DNA from: CAWAQA01 sp963784065
GTDB taxonomy: Bacteria; Acidobacteriota; Vicinamibacteria; Vicinamibacterales; UBA2999
Assembly: GCA_963784065.1 (NCBI GenBank)
Contig: CAWAQA010000009.1
Coordinates: forward strand, 434,001 to 498,000
Direction of reading: 5' to 3'
Length of the DNA: 64,000 bases
The notes beneath the pieces are model-generated. The model searched no databases and was not told the origin of the DNA. It saw nothing but the letters and a program-made list of their open reading frames with translations. The translations under genes were made by a program, and so were the position numbers. The first letter of the stretch is position 1. Each line of letters starts with the position of its first letter. Shown piece after piece: positions 10,909 through 19,522 of this stretch.

Positions 10909-11804
10909 TCATGGCCGCGGGCCTTCCTGCAGCAGGAGATGATCTGCGCTGCGCTCGCCCTCGTGGCATGCGTCTTCCCAGGACTCGTCGCCGTACGGCT
11001 GGCGCGAGGGCGATTGCTTGACCGCCTGCGCCGCAATCGTCCACGGACGCGAATACACGCCCGGATTCCTCGAACGTGGCACGGTAGTCGAGGGTATTGG
11101 CGTCCACAATTGTCCACCGTTCGACGATGCGTACGCGGTCGGTGGCGAAGTTTCCCACCATGTCGAAACGGCCCTTTGCGTTCTGGTTGCGAACCTCGAT
11201 CACCAGTGTGTTCCCTTCCCACCGGCCGCGTGAATCGCCCATCCACAACTTGACGTCGTCGCTCAGAAACGGACGGCCGTCGAGCGGGATGATGCGAGAC
11301 GCATGGTTGTTCTGCGTGAGGAACACCACATAGCCCGGCGGCTGCACGATCCTGTTCTCCGAGTGGAAGAATGAGCGCGGCACCGCGCCGGGCAGGCAGC
11401 GAGTCTGCGGGTCGATGTGCTCCGGCTTTGTCGGATGTTCGGCGTGCCGTGCGATCTCCCGCTGACGCGCGCGCGCCGCCGGCAGGTAGGGGATCTGTCC
11501 ATCCGCCGGGTCGATCACACGGCTCGGGTACGAGCGTCGCGGGCTTCCCGGACGCGAGGTCGAGCAGTTCCTGGATGCGACCGCCGCCGGTCTTCGGATC
11601 GGTGAGGTCGAAAGTCCCGGTCGGCGTCGCGCGCCAGCGGCCTTCGATGTCAGGTTGTCCGTCGGACCGCAGCGGCGGCGTGTATGCGGTCGCTGCCGCG
11701 GCGCCAGCAGACGACGACGCGGGCGCTTGCTGCGTGTGGACCACGGCTGCCGCGGCGGACAGGCCATAGACGGCGACAAGGAGAAGTGTCCGTGCGTGCA
11801 TCAT
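10909..11804 (-). CDS. Secreted GDTLVV/CHEG-family protein, paralog B
   Basis: Second member of the tandem family. ATG at 11804 follows AAGG, 9 bp after the stop of paralog A. The signal peptide MMHARTLLLVAVYG... ends near VVHTQQ. The conserved order is SDGQPDIEGRWRATPTGTFD, DPQTRCLPGAVPRSFF, GYVVFLTQNNHASRIIPLD, GDSRGRWEGNTLVIEVRNQN, KGRFDMVGNFATDRVRIVER, SRPWTI, ESWEDACHEGERSADHLL. Frame changes fall near 11530 and 11070. The stop at 10909 overlaps the possible upstream start of paralog C as ATGA, so translation may be coupled. B and C share long identical phrases (KGRFDMVGNFA, WEDACHEGERSA), pointing to recent duplication. Function unknown. Confidence 0.7.
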
Positions 11805-11812
11805 GGCGTGCC

Positions 11813-12583
11813 TTAGGGATACAGAGACTCGTGTTCGAACCCGTAGCAGTTGTATTCGAGCACCTGCACATGGCTCTCTTTGCGGCGATACAGGACCGTC
11901 TCGATCTCCCACGGCCGCGTGAACACCTTCGGGTCCTCGAGGCGGACCTGGTAGCGGATGTGATCGGGGCCGTCCGCCGTGAACCGCTCCACGACGTGCA
12001 GCGCTTCGCTATGGAAGTTGCCGACTGGCATCGAGCCACGTCTGGTCGGTGAAATGCACTGTGTCGACGACCAGGGTATCGCCTTCCCAGCGCCCGCGCG
12101 AGTCGCCCAGCCAGAACTCCAGCGGGCCGTGCGGGTGATCGGTGCCGTTGGTATGCACGTGGCGGATCGCACGTGCGTACTCGTGAACCATCAGCACCAG
12201 ATCGTCCGACTGGAAGATCTGGAAGGGAAACGGCATAGGGTCAGACGCGGCACGCCCGGCAGGTAGCACTTGCGCTCGGGGTCGGCCGTCGCGCGGTTCG
12301 CGACGTTCTGTTTCTGCCGCTCGAGCGCCCACGGCTGGTACGGGATCTCGTTGCCGATTACGATCCCCTGGCCCGCGGGCACGCCGTCGCTGGCGTGATG
12401 GTCGCGCAGGTTCCAGGCCGCCGGCGACAGCACCTGCCAGATGCCGGTCAAATCGGGTGCCGCCCCTCACGCGCGGCTGCCGCCACTGGCGCTGCCGGCG
12501 TCTGCGCCGCGGCGATGCCCGCCGTGAGCGTCAGCATCGCAACGATAGCCGCGCCGAGTACGCGTGCGAACGGTCATTCGCAT
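11813..12583 (-). CDS. Secreted GDTLVV-family protein, paralog A
   Basis: Third member, more divergent. After MRMTVRTRT a frame shift leads to a signal-peptide core (GAAIVAMLTLTAGIAA). The mature part reads APDLTGIWQVLSPAAWN, IPYQPWALERQKQN, DPERKCYLPGVPR, then PFPFQIFQSDDLVLMVHEYA, FWLGDSRGRWEGDTLVVDT, FTDQTWLD, ALHVVERFTADGPDHIRYQV, DPKVFTRPWEIE, and it ends in YNCYGFEHESLYP. The final histidine block is changed from CHEG to FEHE. Two or three frame breaks (near 12555, 12245 and 12020) split it. It sits 6 bp upstream of the DUF6152 stop and 9 bp before paralog B, so the set looks like one transcript. Confidence 0.7.
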
Positions 12584-12588
12584 GATAG

Positions 12589-13017
12589 CTACTGCCTCTC
12601 ACTGCGGTCGGCGCCGTCATTCGGTTCGCCGGTGCCGGATGAGCCGAAGAAGAAGTCCCGACCGTCGGGAAGCTTGATGCTGCGTCCGTTCGCCACGGGC
12701 CTGCCGCTCTTCGCACGATAGCCGGTGACTCGCACCTCGACGCCGAGCGGAAAATCGGTGCGGCGAAGGCCGCGGCGTTGCAGGGCGTTCGGCGCGCCCG
12801 TCTCCACCGCCCACGTCGTGACCGTGCCGTCGCCGTTCTTGACGTCCACGTGGACCCACCCGTGCGGGTTGATCCATTCCATCTTCGTCAGCACGCCGGT
12901 GAGCGTGATCGGCTGGTTGATGTCGAACTCCGCCGCGAACGAATGATGCGCCGTGGCGCGCTGCCCCGCCATGAGGAAGACAGCGGCCACGATGCCGATC
13001 CATGTTGTGTGCTTCAT
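12589..13017 (-). CDS. DUF6152 family secreted protein
   Basis: Small secreted protein (142 aa) of the DUF6152 family, unbroken. ATG at 13017 follows AAGGAG with 8-nt spacing. A signal peptide ends at QRATAHHS. The family pattern is AHHSFAAEFD, TLTGVLTKMEWINPHGWVHV, WAVETGAPNAL, GLRRTDFPLGVEVRVTGY and a terminal LPDGRDFFFG. The predicted fold is OB-like by family knowledge, with no enzyme activity known. It sits between the headless TonB receptor (stop at 13082) and the GDTLVV paralogs. The same domain is fused to a GDTLVV domain in the gene at 4519, so the two families probably act together. Confidence 0.85.
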   Translation of the reverse strand: MKHTTWIGIVAAVFLMAGQRATAHHSFAAEFDINQPITLTGVLTKMEWINPHGWVHVDVKNGDGTVTTWAVETGAPNALQRRGLRRTDFPLGVEVRVTGYRAKSGRPVANGRSIKLPDGRDFFFGSSGTGEPNDGADRSERQ

Positions 13018-13081
13018 CGAAGGACTCCTTGTGCGTACCGGAGCGGTAAACGACCACCGACTCGCATCCTGCGGATGGCGT

Positions 13082-15090
13082 TCAGAACGAGAACTTGAGC
13101 CCGAGCTCGCGCCTGCTGGCGCGGCAGCGCCGTCAGGATGCGGCCGAACGAATCCGAGAGCGCGTTGGTCGATCCAGCCGGTGCCCACGCCGCCGAGGTT
13201 GTCGGTGCCGAGCACGTTGAACACCTGCCCGATCAACTCCAGCCTGCGCGCGCCGCCGAGCCCGATCGCCTTGCTCACGCGCACGTCGATACGGTTGTAG
13301 CGGTTGCTGTCGAGCTGATCGGCGGAGATCGGCGCGACGGCCGTTGCTGGCGCGCCACGCGTTGACCAGTGACAGATCGAGGTCACGGTTGCCCTGGTTG
13401 CGGGTCGTGCCCGGCACGTAGTCGGTGTTCGACCGTCGCCGTTCAGGTCGCGGCCGGCGAGGGCGCTGAACGGCATCGACGAACGCAGCGCCCACACGGC
13501 ACCGAGCGTGACGTCATCCGGCAGCAGGAACGCGCCGCTGGCCACGAGCGACGTGCCGGCGGTCGACGTCGGCCGGACCCTGATCGAGCCCCGGATTGAA
13601 GATGTCGGTGATCTGCGCCGTAGCCGTTGCCGCTCGTGCCGGTCCAGGCGTTGTCCTGCTTCGCGAGCGTATAAGAGACCGTGTACTGGTGATTGGCCGA
13701 GAACCGCTTCTCCAGGCGCACCAGCAGCGCGCGATAGTCGTAGGCGCCGTCCGCGCGCTGCTGCTGGACGATGTTGCCCCACTCCGGCAGCGGCCGCAGC
13801 CCGGTCACCGGATCCGGCGTGTTGATATTCATTGCGGCTCGGGAACTTCACCGTCCGCGTGTAGAGGCCGTCGACGTGCAGCGCCAGGCTGGCGCCGAGC
13901 TCCTGCGAGACAGCCCACGCTCCCGGTGTGCGACTCTGCGTTCTCCAGGTCATTGGCCAGGATGGAAATGTTCGGCGGCGCCGTCGACGACGAACGACAG
14001 CGGGTCGCGGCCCCCATACGGATCCGGATAGGACGGATTGCGGATGTTCACGGTGTACTGCTGGAAGGCGTTGATCTCGCCGTCGCCGAGCGAGTTCTGC
14101 ATGTTGCCGTAGACCAGGCCATAGCCGGCGCGGACCACCGTGCGGCCGTTGTTGTGCGCGTCCCAGGCGACGCCGGCGCGCGGCGCGATGTTGTTGAAGT
14201 CGCCGCGCGCGGCGAAGTCGACGTACGGCAGCGGGCGCGGGTAACGCGACTGCTCGAAGTCCTCGTTCCAGATCTTCGTCTGCAGGTCGTAGCGCACGCC
14301 CAGATTGACCGTGATCGTCGGCGAGACGCGCCACTCGTCCTGGACGTAGGCCTCGTAGGTGTGGCTCAGATTCTCGGGCAAGAACTCCGGGCAGCGCCGC
14401 CTGGAACTGAATGGGGTTGACCAGGGCGTTGAAGTTGAAGTCGGGGTCGCCCGGATTGAACGCCTGGTCGGTGCCGAACGTCCACGTGCCGAGCGGGTTG
14501 CCCGGGTTGACCATCTACGTCGGCAGCACCTGTACGCCGCCGCCCACCTTCCACAGGTGACTGCCCGTGCTGATCGACAGCGCATTGCGGAACTGGATCG
14601 TACGTTGTTGACGAACGACGTACCCGGGCGCGCCCCCCAGCTGAAGCTCGGGAACGCGTAAACGCGCGCTGCCGACCGTGCGGCGAGTAACCCTCGGGCG
14701 TGTAGCGCGCCGCGGATCGGTCGTCTGGTTCGACTCCGCATAGAGCGCGGCGAACTCGTTCACGATGCGGTTCGACAGCGTCGCCGTGTGGCTGCCGAAG
14801 TAGGTGAATCCGGGCACGCTGTTGTCGGTGCCGAAGCTCGACACGGTCCCGCCGCATCCCTGGCAGTAGTTCGTCGAGTCCTGGCGCGAGTAGCGGAACG
14901 TGGCACGCTGCGCCTCGTTGATCTGCAGGTCGCCCTTCAGGAAAGTGCGGCGTACGGCTGGCGATGCGCGAAGTACGCGAGGCAACAGCCAGGATCCTCG
15001 ACCACACGACGCTGGCCGACGTGAACCGGAAAGTGCAGCGCCGGCGAGCGACGCGGGCGCGCGGCAGCCGCTCACGCGCGACAACCTGAG
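13082..15090 (-). pseudogene. TonB-dependent receptor barrel lacking its N-terminal domains
   Basis: Barrel part of an Oar-like TonB-dependent receptor. Recognisable phrases, in several frames, include FLKGDLQINEAQRATFRYSR, SNRIVNEFAALYAESNQTTD, LSISTGSHLWKVGGGVQVLP, EAYVQDEWRVSPTITVNLGV, FNNIAPRAGVAWDAHNNGRT and VLNVLGTDNLGG, with an end ELGLKFSF after a last shift at 13100. What is missing is the signal peptide, CarboxypepD_reg domain and plug, about 300 residues: upstream of 15090 there are only about 350 bp before the next gene, with no matching sequence in any frame. It could be a real deletion or an assembly collapse. If real, it cannot be exported as a working receptor and the locus would need another uptake porin. 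Confidence 0.7.
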
Positions 15091-15442
15091 TGACCGAGAA
15101 GCCAGGCGGCCCTATCTCACGCTCCATGCGGTGGGCCTCCGCATTGTGCCCATGGCGCCGGCGCTGACTCTCCTCATTGCGAACTGATGTCGGATGCTGT
15201 GACAGGAGGGCAACTACGACGAGGGATCACCGATCGAAGGCTGTTCGACGGTGACAACAACCTCAATGGCTCCGCGAGTATGGGCTTTCCGGTAGGAACA
15301 ACCGAGGGGCGATCTCACAGCGACCGCGGAGGCGCAGAGATCGCGGAACACCTGAACTGGTTTTCTGCGATCCCTGATCCTCTCGGTGCTCGGCGTGAGG
15401 CTCCTCTGCGGCCTCTACCGCCGTCACGCGCTGCGGCGCGCG
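15091..15442. other. Intergenic region
   Basis: About 350 bp between the truncated receptor and the next secreted-protein gene. I find no convincing gene, and in particular no TonB plug or CarboxypepD_reg sequence that would complete the receptor. Confidence 0.5.
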
Positions 15443-16480
15443 CTACTTCGAGCTGGACGTATTCTTCGCCGCTTCTTCGGCGGCCTTCTTCTCTTCCGCC
15501 CGAGCTCCCGCAAGGATGTTGGCCATCCCATAGTTCCCTTCGTGGCAGGCATGCTCGAAAATCGGACCTATGGTCTTCCTCATCGGCATCTCTCCGGACC
15601 AGGGCCTCGACCACGTTCCGGGATCGTCCACCGTGAACTGATAGCGGATGGTCTCCTCGTCTGTGCGGGTGAAGCGCTCGGTCACGCGCATCTTCTCGGT
15701 GCTGAGTCCGCGAAACGGATTCTTGCCGTTCAGATTCGTCGTCTCGACCACCAGCGTGTCGCCTTCCCAGTGACCACGGCGGACGCCCGTCCACTGCCGG
15801 ACGGTCTCCGGCAGCGGCGGACGATCATCGAGCGGGACGATGCGCCCGTCGTGAAGCATTTCGGCGAGAATCATCGCGTAGCCGGGAGCCTGGATGATTT
15901 GATACGTGTTGTTGTAGTTGCCGTACATCATGGGCGGTCCGTTCCGGTCCATGATGATGCAGCGATCGTCCAGCTGCATGTTCTCGGGGGCGTCATATGG
16001 GCCACCCATGCGCTTCCGCGCCTCGGCGCGTTCGGCCGCCCGCCGCTGTCCCTCGGCCGACAGAGGAGGGAGTTTGCCGTTCGGCGGATCGACGATGAGC
16101 GACGTGCGCACGTTCGACGAGTAGCCGGCGAGGCTGCGATCGAGTCCGAACTGCGTGTGGTCGTAGTGCACGTCGAGGATCGTGCCAGGCACCGTCTGCG
16201 CGGCTTCGTACTCGACGAACTTCTTCTCGAACTCGGCCGCTTCTTCCGGTGTGAAGAATTCCTTGGTGATGTTGTCGGGCCGCTCCAGCGGCGTGTACCC
16301 GGCGTTGGTCCAGAACCCCTGCAGATCCGGGTGTCCGTCCGGCGTACGCGGCGGCGTGTAGGTGGTTGCCGCGCCGTTCGCGGCCGATCGCGCCTGGCCG
16401 CCGACCGCGATCGTCGACAGCGACGCAGCCGCAATCAGAACGGTCACGACAGCAGCTGAAACGAGAGAACGACGTTTCAT
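15443..16480 (-). CDS. Secreted GDTLVV/HEGN-family protein, paralog D (intact)
   Basis: The one complete, unbroken member of the family (345 aa) and the best reference for it. ATG at 16480 follows GAGAGGAGA by 7 nt. A signal peptide (MKRRSLVSAAVVTVLIA...) ends near VGGQARS. Motifs in order are TPDGHPDLQGFWTNAGYTPL, VDPPNGKLPPLSAEGQRR, LDDRCIIMDRNGPPMMYGN with the conserved cysteine, YQIIQAPGYAMILAEMLHDG, RIVPLDDRP, GHWEGDTLVVETTNLNG, RVTERFTRTDEETIRYQFTV, DPGTWSRPWSGEMP and FEHACHEGNYGMANIL, with a charged Ala/Glu/Lys tail. Function is unknown. Family members are common in Acidobacteriota as I recall. Conserved Cys and His residues suggest a binding or catalytic role not yet assigned. Confidence 0.85.
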   Translation of the reverse strand: MKRRSLVSAAVVTVLIAAASLSTIAVGGQARSAANGAATTYTPPRTPDGHPDLQGFWTNAGYTPLERPDNITKEFFTPEEAAEFEKKFVEYEAAQTVPGTILDVHYDHTQFGLDRSLAGYSSNVRTSLIVDPPNGKLPPLSAEGQRRAAERAEARKRMGGPYDAPENMQLDDRCIIMDRNGPPMMYGNYNNTYQIIQAPGYAMILAEMLHDGRIVPLDDRPPLPETVRQWTGVRRGHWEGDTLVVETTNLNGKNPFRGLSTEKMRVTERFTRTDEETIRYQFTVDDPGTWSRPWSGEMPMRKTIGPIFEHACHEGNYGMANILAGARAEEKKAAEEAAKNTSSSK

Positions 16481-16966
16481 CGGAATCTCCTCTCACCCAC
16501 TCGAGCTCACGTGCCGTAGCGCCCGCGGGGTGAATTCCACGAATTCCACGAACCTGAATCGATCCGCGTGATGGTTTGTTCCGACGCCGCGCAAACCGGG
16601 CTGTACAAGGTGGAAGTGTAGGCCATCCGTGGGACAGTTGCCACAAGTCCCTTGGCTCGATCAGGCGGTCTTGGAACGGTCGTCGGCCATTTCGGCGCAC
16701 CTTCCGGCTTCTTACACGAACACCGACCGGAGAAGCGGCTTTCCCATCTGACGCCGCTCGAGCCGCATCTCCCGTTCAGCACAGGGACGCGCGACTCGAG
16801 CGGCAGCAAGCGCTCGTTGCCGGACTCCAGGCGTCACGCCAAGCCGGGCTGCTCGCCATCACTCACAAGCCACGAGGCCGATCGCGAGGGCGCGCGCCTT
16901 GCACGAAAAAGGGGCGCGACCGTTCTGCTGCGACCCGCTTCGGCGCGGTGGGCAGCTGGAGAGGGC
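16481..16966. other. Non-coding stretch
   Basis: About 490 bp upstream of both the HEGN-family gene (minus) and the cytochrome fragment (plus). It includes a short direct repeat, AATTCCACG twice near 16534-16551. No gene with recognisable protein character is seen; it probably holds the promoter of the minus-strand locus. Confidence 0.4.
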
Positions 16967-17220
16967 GATGCGGCGATACGGCGGTCTTGTCGGGCTCCTG
17001 TCGGTTGTGCTCTCGTCGTTCCTGGCGGCCCACGCCGTGCGAACTGACCAGGCCGAGCCGCTCGTCACCGTGCCAACGCCGGCCGTGACGCAGCCGGCGC
17101 GAATCGCGATCGGCGAACGGCTCTTCGGCGACAACCGCCTCTCGCGAGATCGCACGCACGCGTGCACGACATGTCATCCGCTCGATCGCGGCGGAGCTGA
17201 CGGCCTGCGCGCCGCACCGC
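16967..17220 (+). pseudogene. N-terminal fragment of a MauG/cytochrome c peroxidase-type protein
   Basis: The start ATG at 16967 opens a signal peptide (GGLVGLLSVVLSSFLAAHA). It is followed by PARIAIGERLFGDNRLSRDR and the haem-binding ACTTCHPLDRGG, the standard N-terminus of di-haem cytochrome c peroxidases. The sequence then stops resembling the family: the expected FNWDG region, second CxxCH and remaining 250 residues are absent. What follows belongs to an unrelated protein, so this is a remnant joined to another gene's tail. A single c-type haem site alone is unlikely to work as a peroxidase. Confidence 0.6.
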
Positions 17221-17240
17221 GTCCGACCGCCGGACCCCCG

Positions 17241-17732
17241 TTGCGCAGGTCGGACGCTACGTGCAGGTCGCCGGGGACGTCGCCGAGCGCCTGCGCTGGT
17301 CCTTCATCGGGCTCGATCGCACCAACACCGCGCGGAATCTGATGATGGGGAATACACCACGAGCGATGAAGCGCCGGACGATCGGTCTGGTGGAACCTTG
17401 ACGAGCGCACGGGTCGCCTTGCCGCAGCTTCACCCGACCGTCCCCTCAGCGCCTCGCTCGCACGCGCGTGCAGCAACGAACATTTCCTTCAGGGGTGCCA
17501 CTCCCAGGACGCGTTGGCGGATGGAACGGTCTGGCTGACGCGCACGTCGGGCCGCGACGCGCTCTTCGACCGGCCGGTCGCGGGCGGCGAGGGCGCAACG
17601 TTTCAGCCGTGGGCCGACCAGCCTGAGGGGCTCACGTATGCTCCTTCAAGCGACAATCTCTGGTGCGTAACGGAGCGAGCCGGCTCCCGCGCCGTATTTG
17701 CAGTCAAGCGCGCGAGCGTGTCGCCGACGTGA
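17241..17732 (+). pseudogene. C-terminal part of an unidentified protein
   Basis: Protein-like sequence in mixed frames follows the cytochrome fragment: GRYVQVAGDVAERLRWSFIG, then LDRTNTARNLMMG, then after a shift LARACSNEHFLQGCHSQDAL and ADGTVWLTRTSGRDALFD, ending PEGLTYAPSSDNLWCVTERA and a stop at 17732. The last block resembles the end of esterase-like or beta-propeller proteins, but I cannot name the family. There is no start of its own, so it reads as a tail left by deletion. Confidence 0.4.
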
Positions 17733-17793
17733 GCGCCTCGGCACACCAGGCTCATCTCACAGACGGGCTTCGTTCCGGAACTCGGCAGCGAAC

Positions 17794-18087
17794 TCAACGC
17801 GAACGGCGCGCACCGATGGACAGGAATCCACCGTCGCTTCCAATGCTGAGTACACTATTGCTGCTCCCGATGCTGAGAATTGATGCGAAGCTGCCAATGC
17901 TGAGCAGCGATGCCGCGCTCGCGACCGACAACACGCTCGAGGCGCTCAGCACGCTCCACAGGCTTCTATAGCTGAACGAACGGCGCCGTGTAGCATCGCC
18001 AAGTCGCCCCACGGTTGCCGGCACCCCGCTGGCGGCGCGACGGCCGAACTGAGCGGCGCGGCCAGATTTGTCATGAACGGGTTCCAT
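17794..18087 (-). CDS. Small LSIG-repeat protein
   Basis: Possible 97-aa protein whose C-terminal half is a short-period repeat: SVLSASSVLSVASAASLLSI, GSFASILSIGSSNSVLSIGS, DGGFLSIGA. The core unit is LSIGSxxS with a period of about 8 residues, encoded by imperfect 24-nt DNA repeats at roughly 17825-17960. Such Ser/Gly/Ile/Leu repeats suggest a small beta-solenoid or filament-like fold. Proteins of this kind are seen in bacteria as unnamed hypotheticals. The N-terminal 45 residues are basic and unremarkable, so the real start may be further in. It lies alone between decayed genes and points away from the LysR gene. Function unknown. Confidence 0.45.
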   Translation of the reverse strand: MEPVHDKSGRAAQFGRRAASGVPATVGRLGDATRRRSFSYRSLWSVLSASSVLSVASAASLLSIGSFASILSIGSSNSVLSIGSDGGFLSIGARRSR

Positions 18088-18264
18088 GCCGCTTCAGAGT
18101 GCAAAAGTCGGTGCTCCGGCCGGGACCTGCCGCCGAGCATCGTACGGCCGCTGGGCAAGGCGCCAATGCGGCCACGGAATCCGGCACTCGATTGACCGCG
18201 CCTATGATTCCATCGGCGGTTTCTATTTGAATCGATCGAGCGGACCGTGTTTGCCTGTTGCCTC

Positions 18265-19199
18265 ATGGATATTCGGCAGCTCCAGTACTTCGTAGCCCTG
18301 GCGCAGGAGAAGCACTTCACTCGTGCGGCCCAGGCCTGCGGGGTGACGCAGCCGACGTTGTCGGGCCGAATCCGGCAACTGGAGCAAGACCTGGGGGTCC
18401 CGATCGTCGAACGCGGTCACCGGTTCTTGGGTTTTACCCCCGAGGGTGAACGCGTCCTGAAATGGGCGCGTGCAATTCTGGACAACTGGAGCATGCTGCA
18501 GCAGGAGATCGCGTCGCTGCATACGGACGGCCCCGTGGCCGGACGACTCTGCGTCGGGACGATCCCGACAGCCCTGCCGATGGCAACGCTGGTGACGAAG
18601 GCGATTCAGGCCCGCTATCCGCGAATCGAGGTGACGGTCCTGTCCCTGAGCTGATCGACATCCTCCGCCACCTCGAAGATTTTGCGATCGACGTGGGCCT
18701 GACCTATCTGGACAACGAGCCGATCGAGGGCATGCGCTCCGAATCGGTGTACATGGAACGGTTATCCCTGCTCGTTCGCGCCGACAACCCGTTGGCGCAG
18801 CGCGCATCGATTACCTGGTCGGAAGCAGCCAACCAGGCCCTTTGTCTCCTGACACCCGACATGCAAAACCGGCGGATCATCGACCGGGCATTCCGGGCGG
18901 CGAACAGCACCCCCATCCCGCGCATAGAGACCAATTCAGTGGTCAATCTGTGCTCCAGCGTGCACCTGATGGGATTGGCGACGGTGATCCCCGAGCACTT
19001 TCTGGCCGTGCTCGGACCAATGTCCGACATCCTCACTGTTCCGCTGACGGATCCGGTCGTCGAGCACAGCATCGGCCTGGTCGCTGTCGACCGCGATCCG
19101 ATCTCGCCGCTGGTCCTGGCGGCGTTTGAATGCGCGCCGCACCTCGAACTGCCCTGGCGGCAACCACTGGCCGAATCGATCGATAGACCTCCGCAATAG
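18265..19199 (+). CDS. LysR family transcriptional regulator (one frame break)
   Basis: DNA-binding regulator with an effector-binding domain. The start MDIRQLQYFVALAQEKHFTR at 18265 is the usual LysR opening. The helix-turn-helix covers AAQACGVTQPTLSGRIRQLE. The effector domain runs through GRLCVGTIPTALPMATLV, and after one frame shift near 18650 continues PELIDILRHLEDFAIDVGLT to ALAESIDRPPQ. Total of about 310 residues is normal. An fdhD remnant follows with no gap. LysR genes next to fdhD occur elsewhere, as regulators of formate dehydrogenase genes, so this one probably once controlled formate metabolism. No formate dehydrogenase subunit lies in the window. Confidence 0.85.
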
Positions 19200-19522
19200 A
19201 TCCATCGACACTTCGACGCCATCGGCACCACGCTGGGCGTCGCCGAGGACGTCGGACACTACAACGCCGTGGACAAGGTCATCGGCGAGGCGTTCGCCAG
19301 CGGCTGCCTCCCGCTTTCGAACCACATCCTGTTCGTCAGGGCTCGTACCTCATTCGAGATCGTGCAGAAAGCCGTCGTCGCCGGTATTCCGATCGTGCGG
19401 CGGTTTTCGCGCCGTCCAGCCTGGCGATCGAACTCGCGCGCGAAGCCAATGTCACGCTCCTGGGGTTCGTTCGCGGTCACGGCTTCAACATCTACTCCGT
19501 CGCGGCACGCGTCACGGAGTAG
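19200..19522 (+). pseudogene. fdhD: C-terminal remnant of FdhD (formate dehydrogenase accessory sulfurtransferase)
   Basis: Directly after the LysR stop the same frame encodes the end of FdhD: AEDVGHYNAVDKVIGEAFAS, GCLPLSNHILFVRARTSFEI, VQKAVVAGIPIV, then after one shift FAPSSLAIELAREANVTLLG and FVRGHGFNIYSVAARVTE with a stop at 19522. Only about 105 of roughly 270 residues are present. The N-terminal part with the catalytic cysteine loop that passes sulfur to the molybdenum cofactor is missing, and the GGxH region is replaced by the LysR end. It is therefore non-functional as it stands. Its end overlaps the convergent gene at 19492 by 31 bp. Confidence 0.8.
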
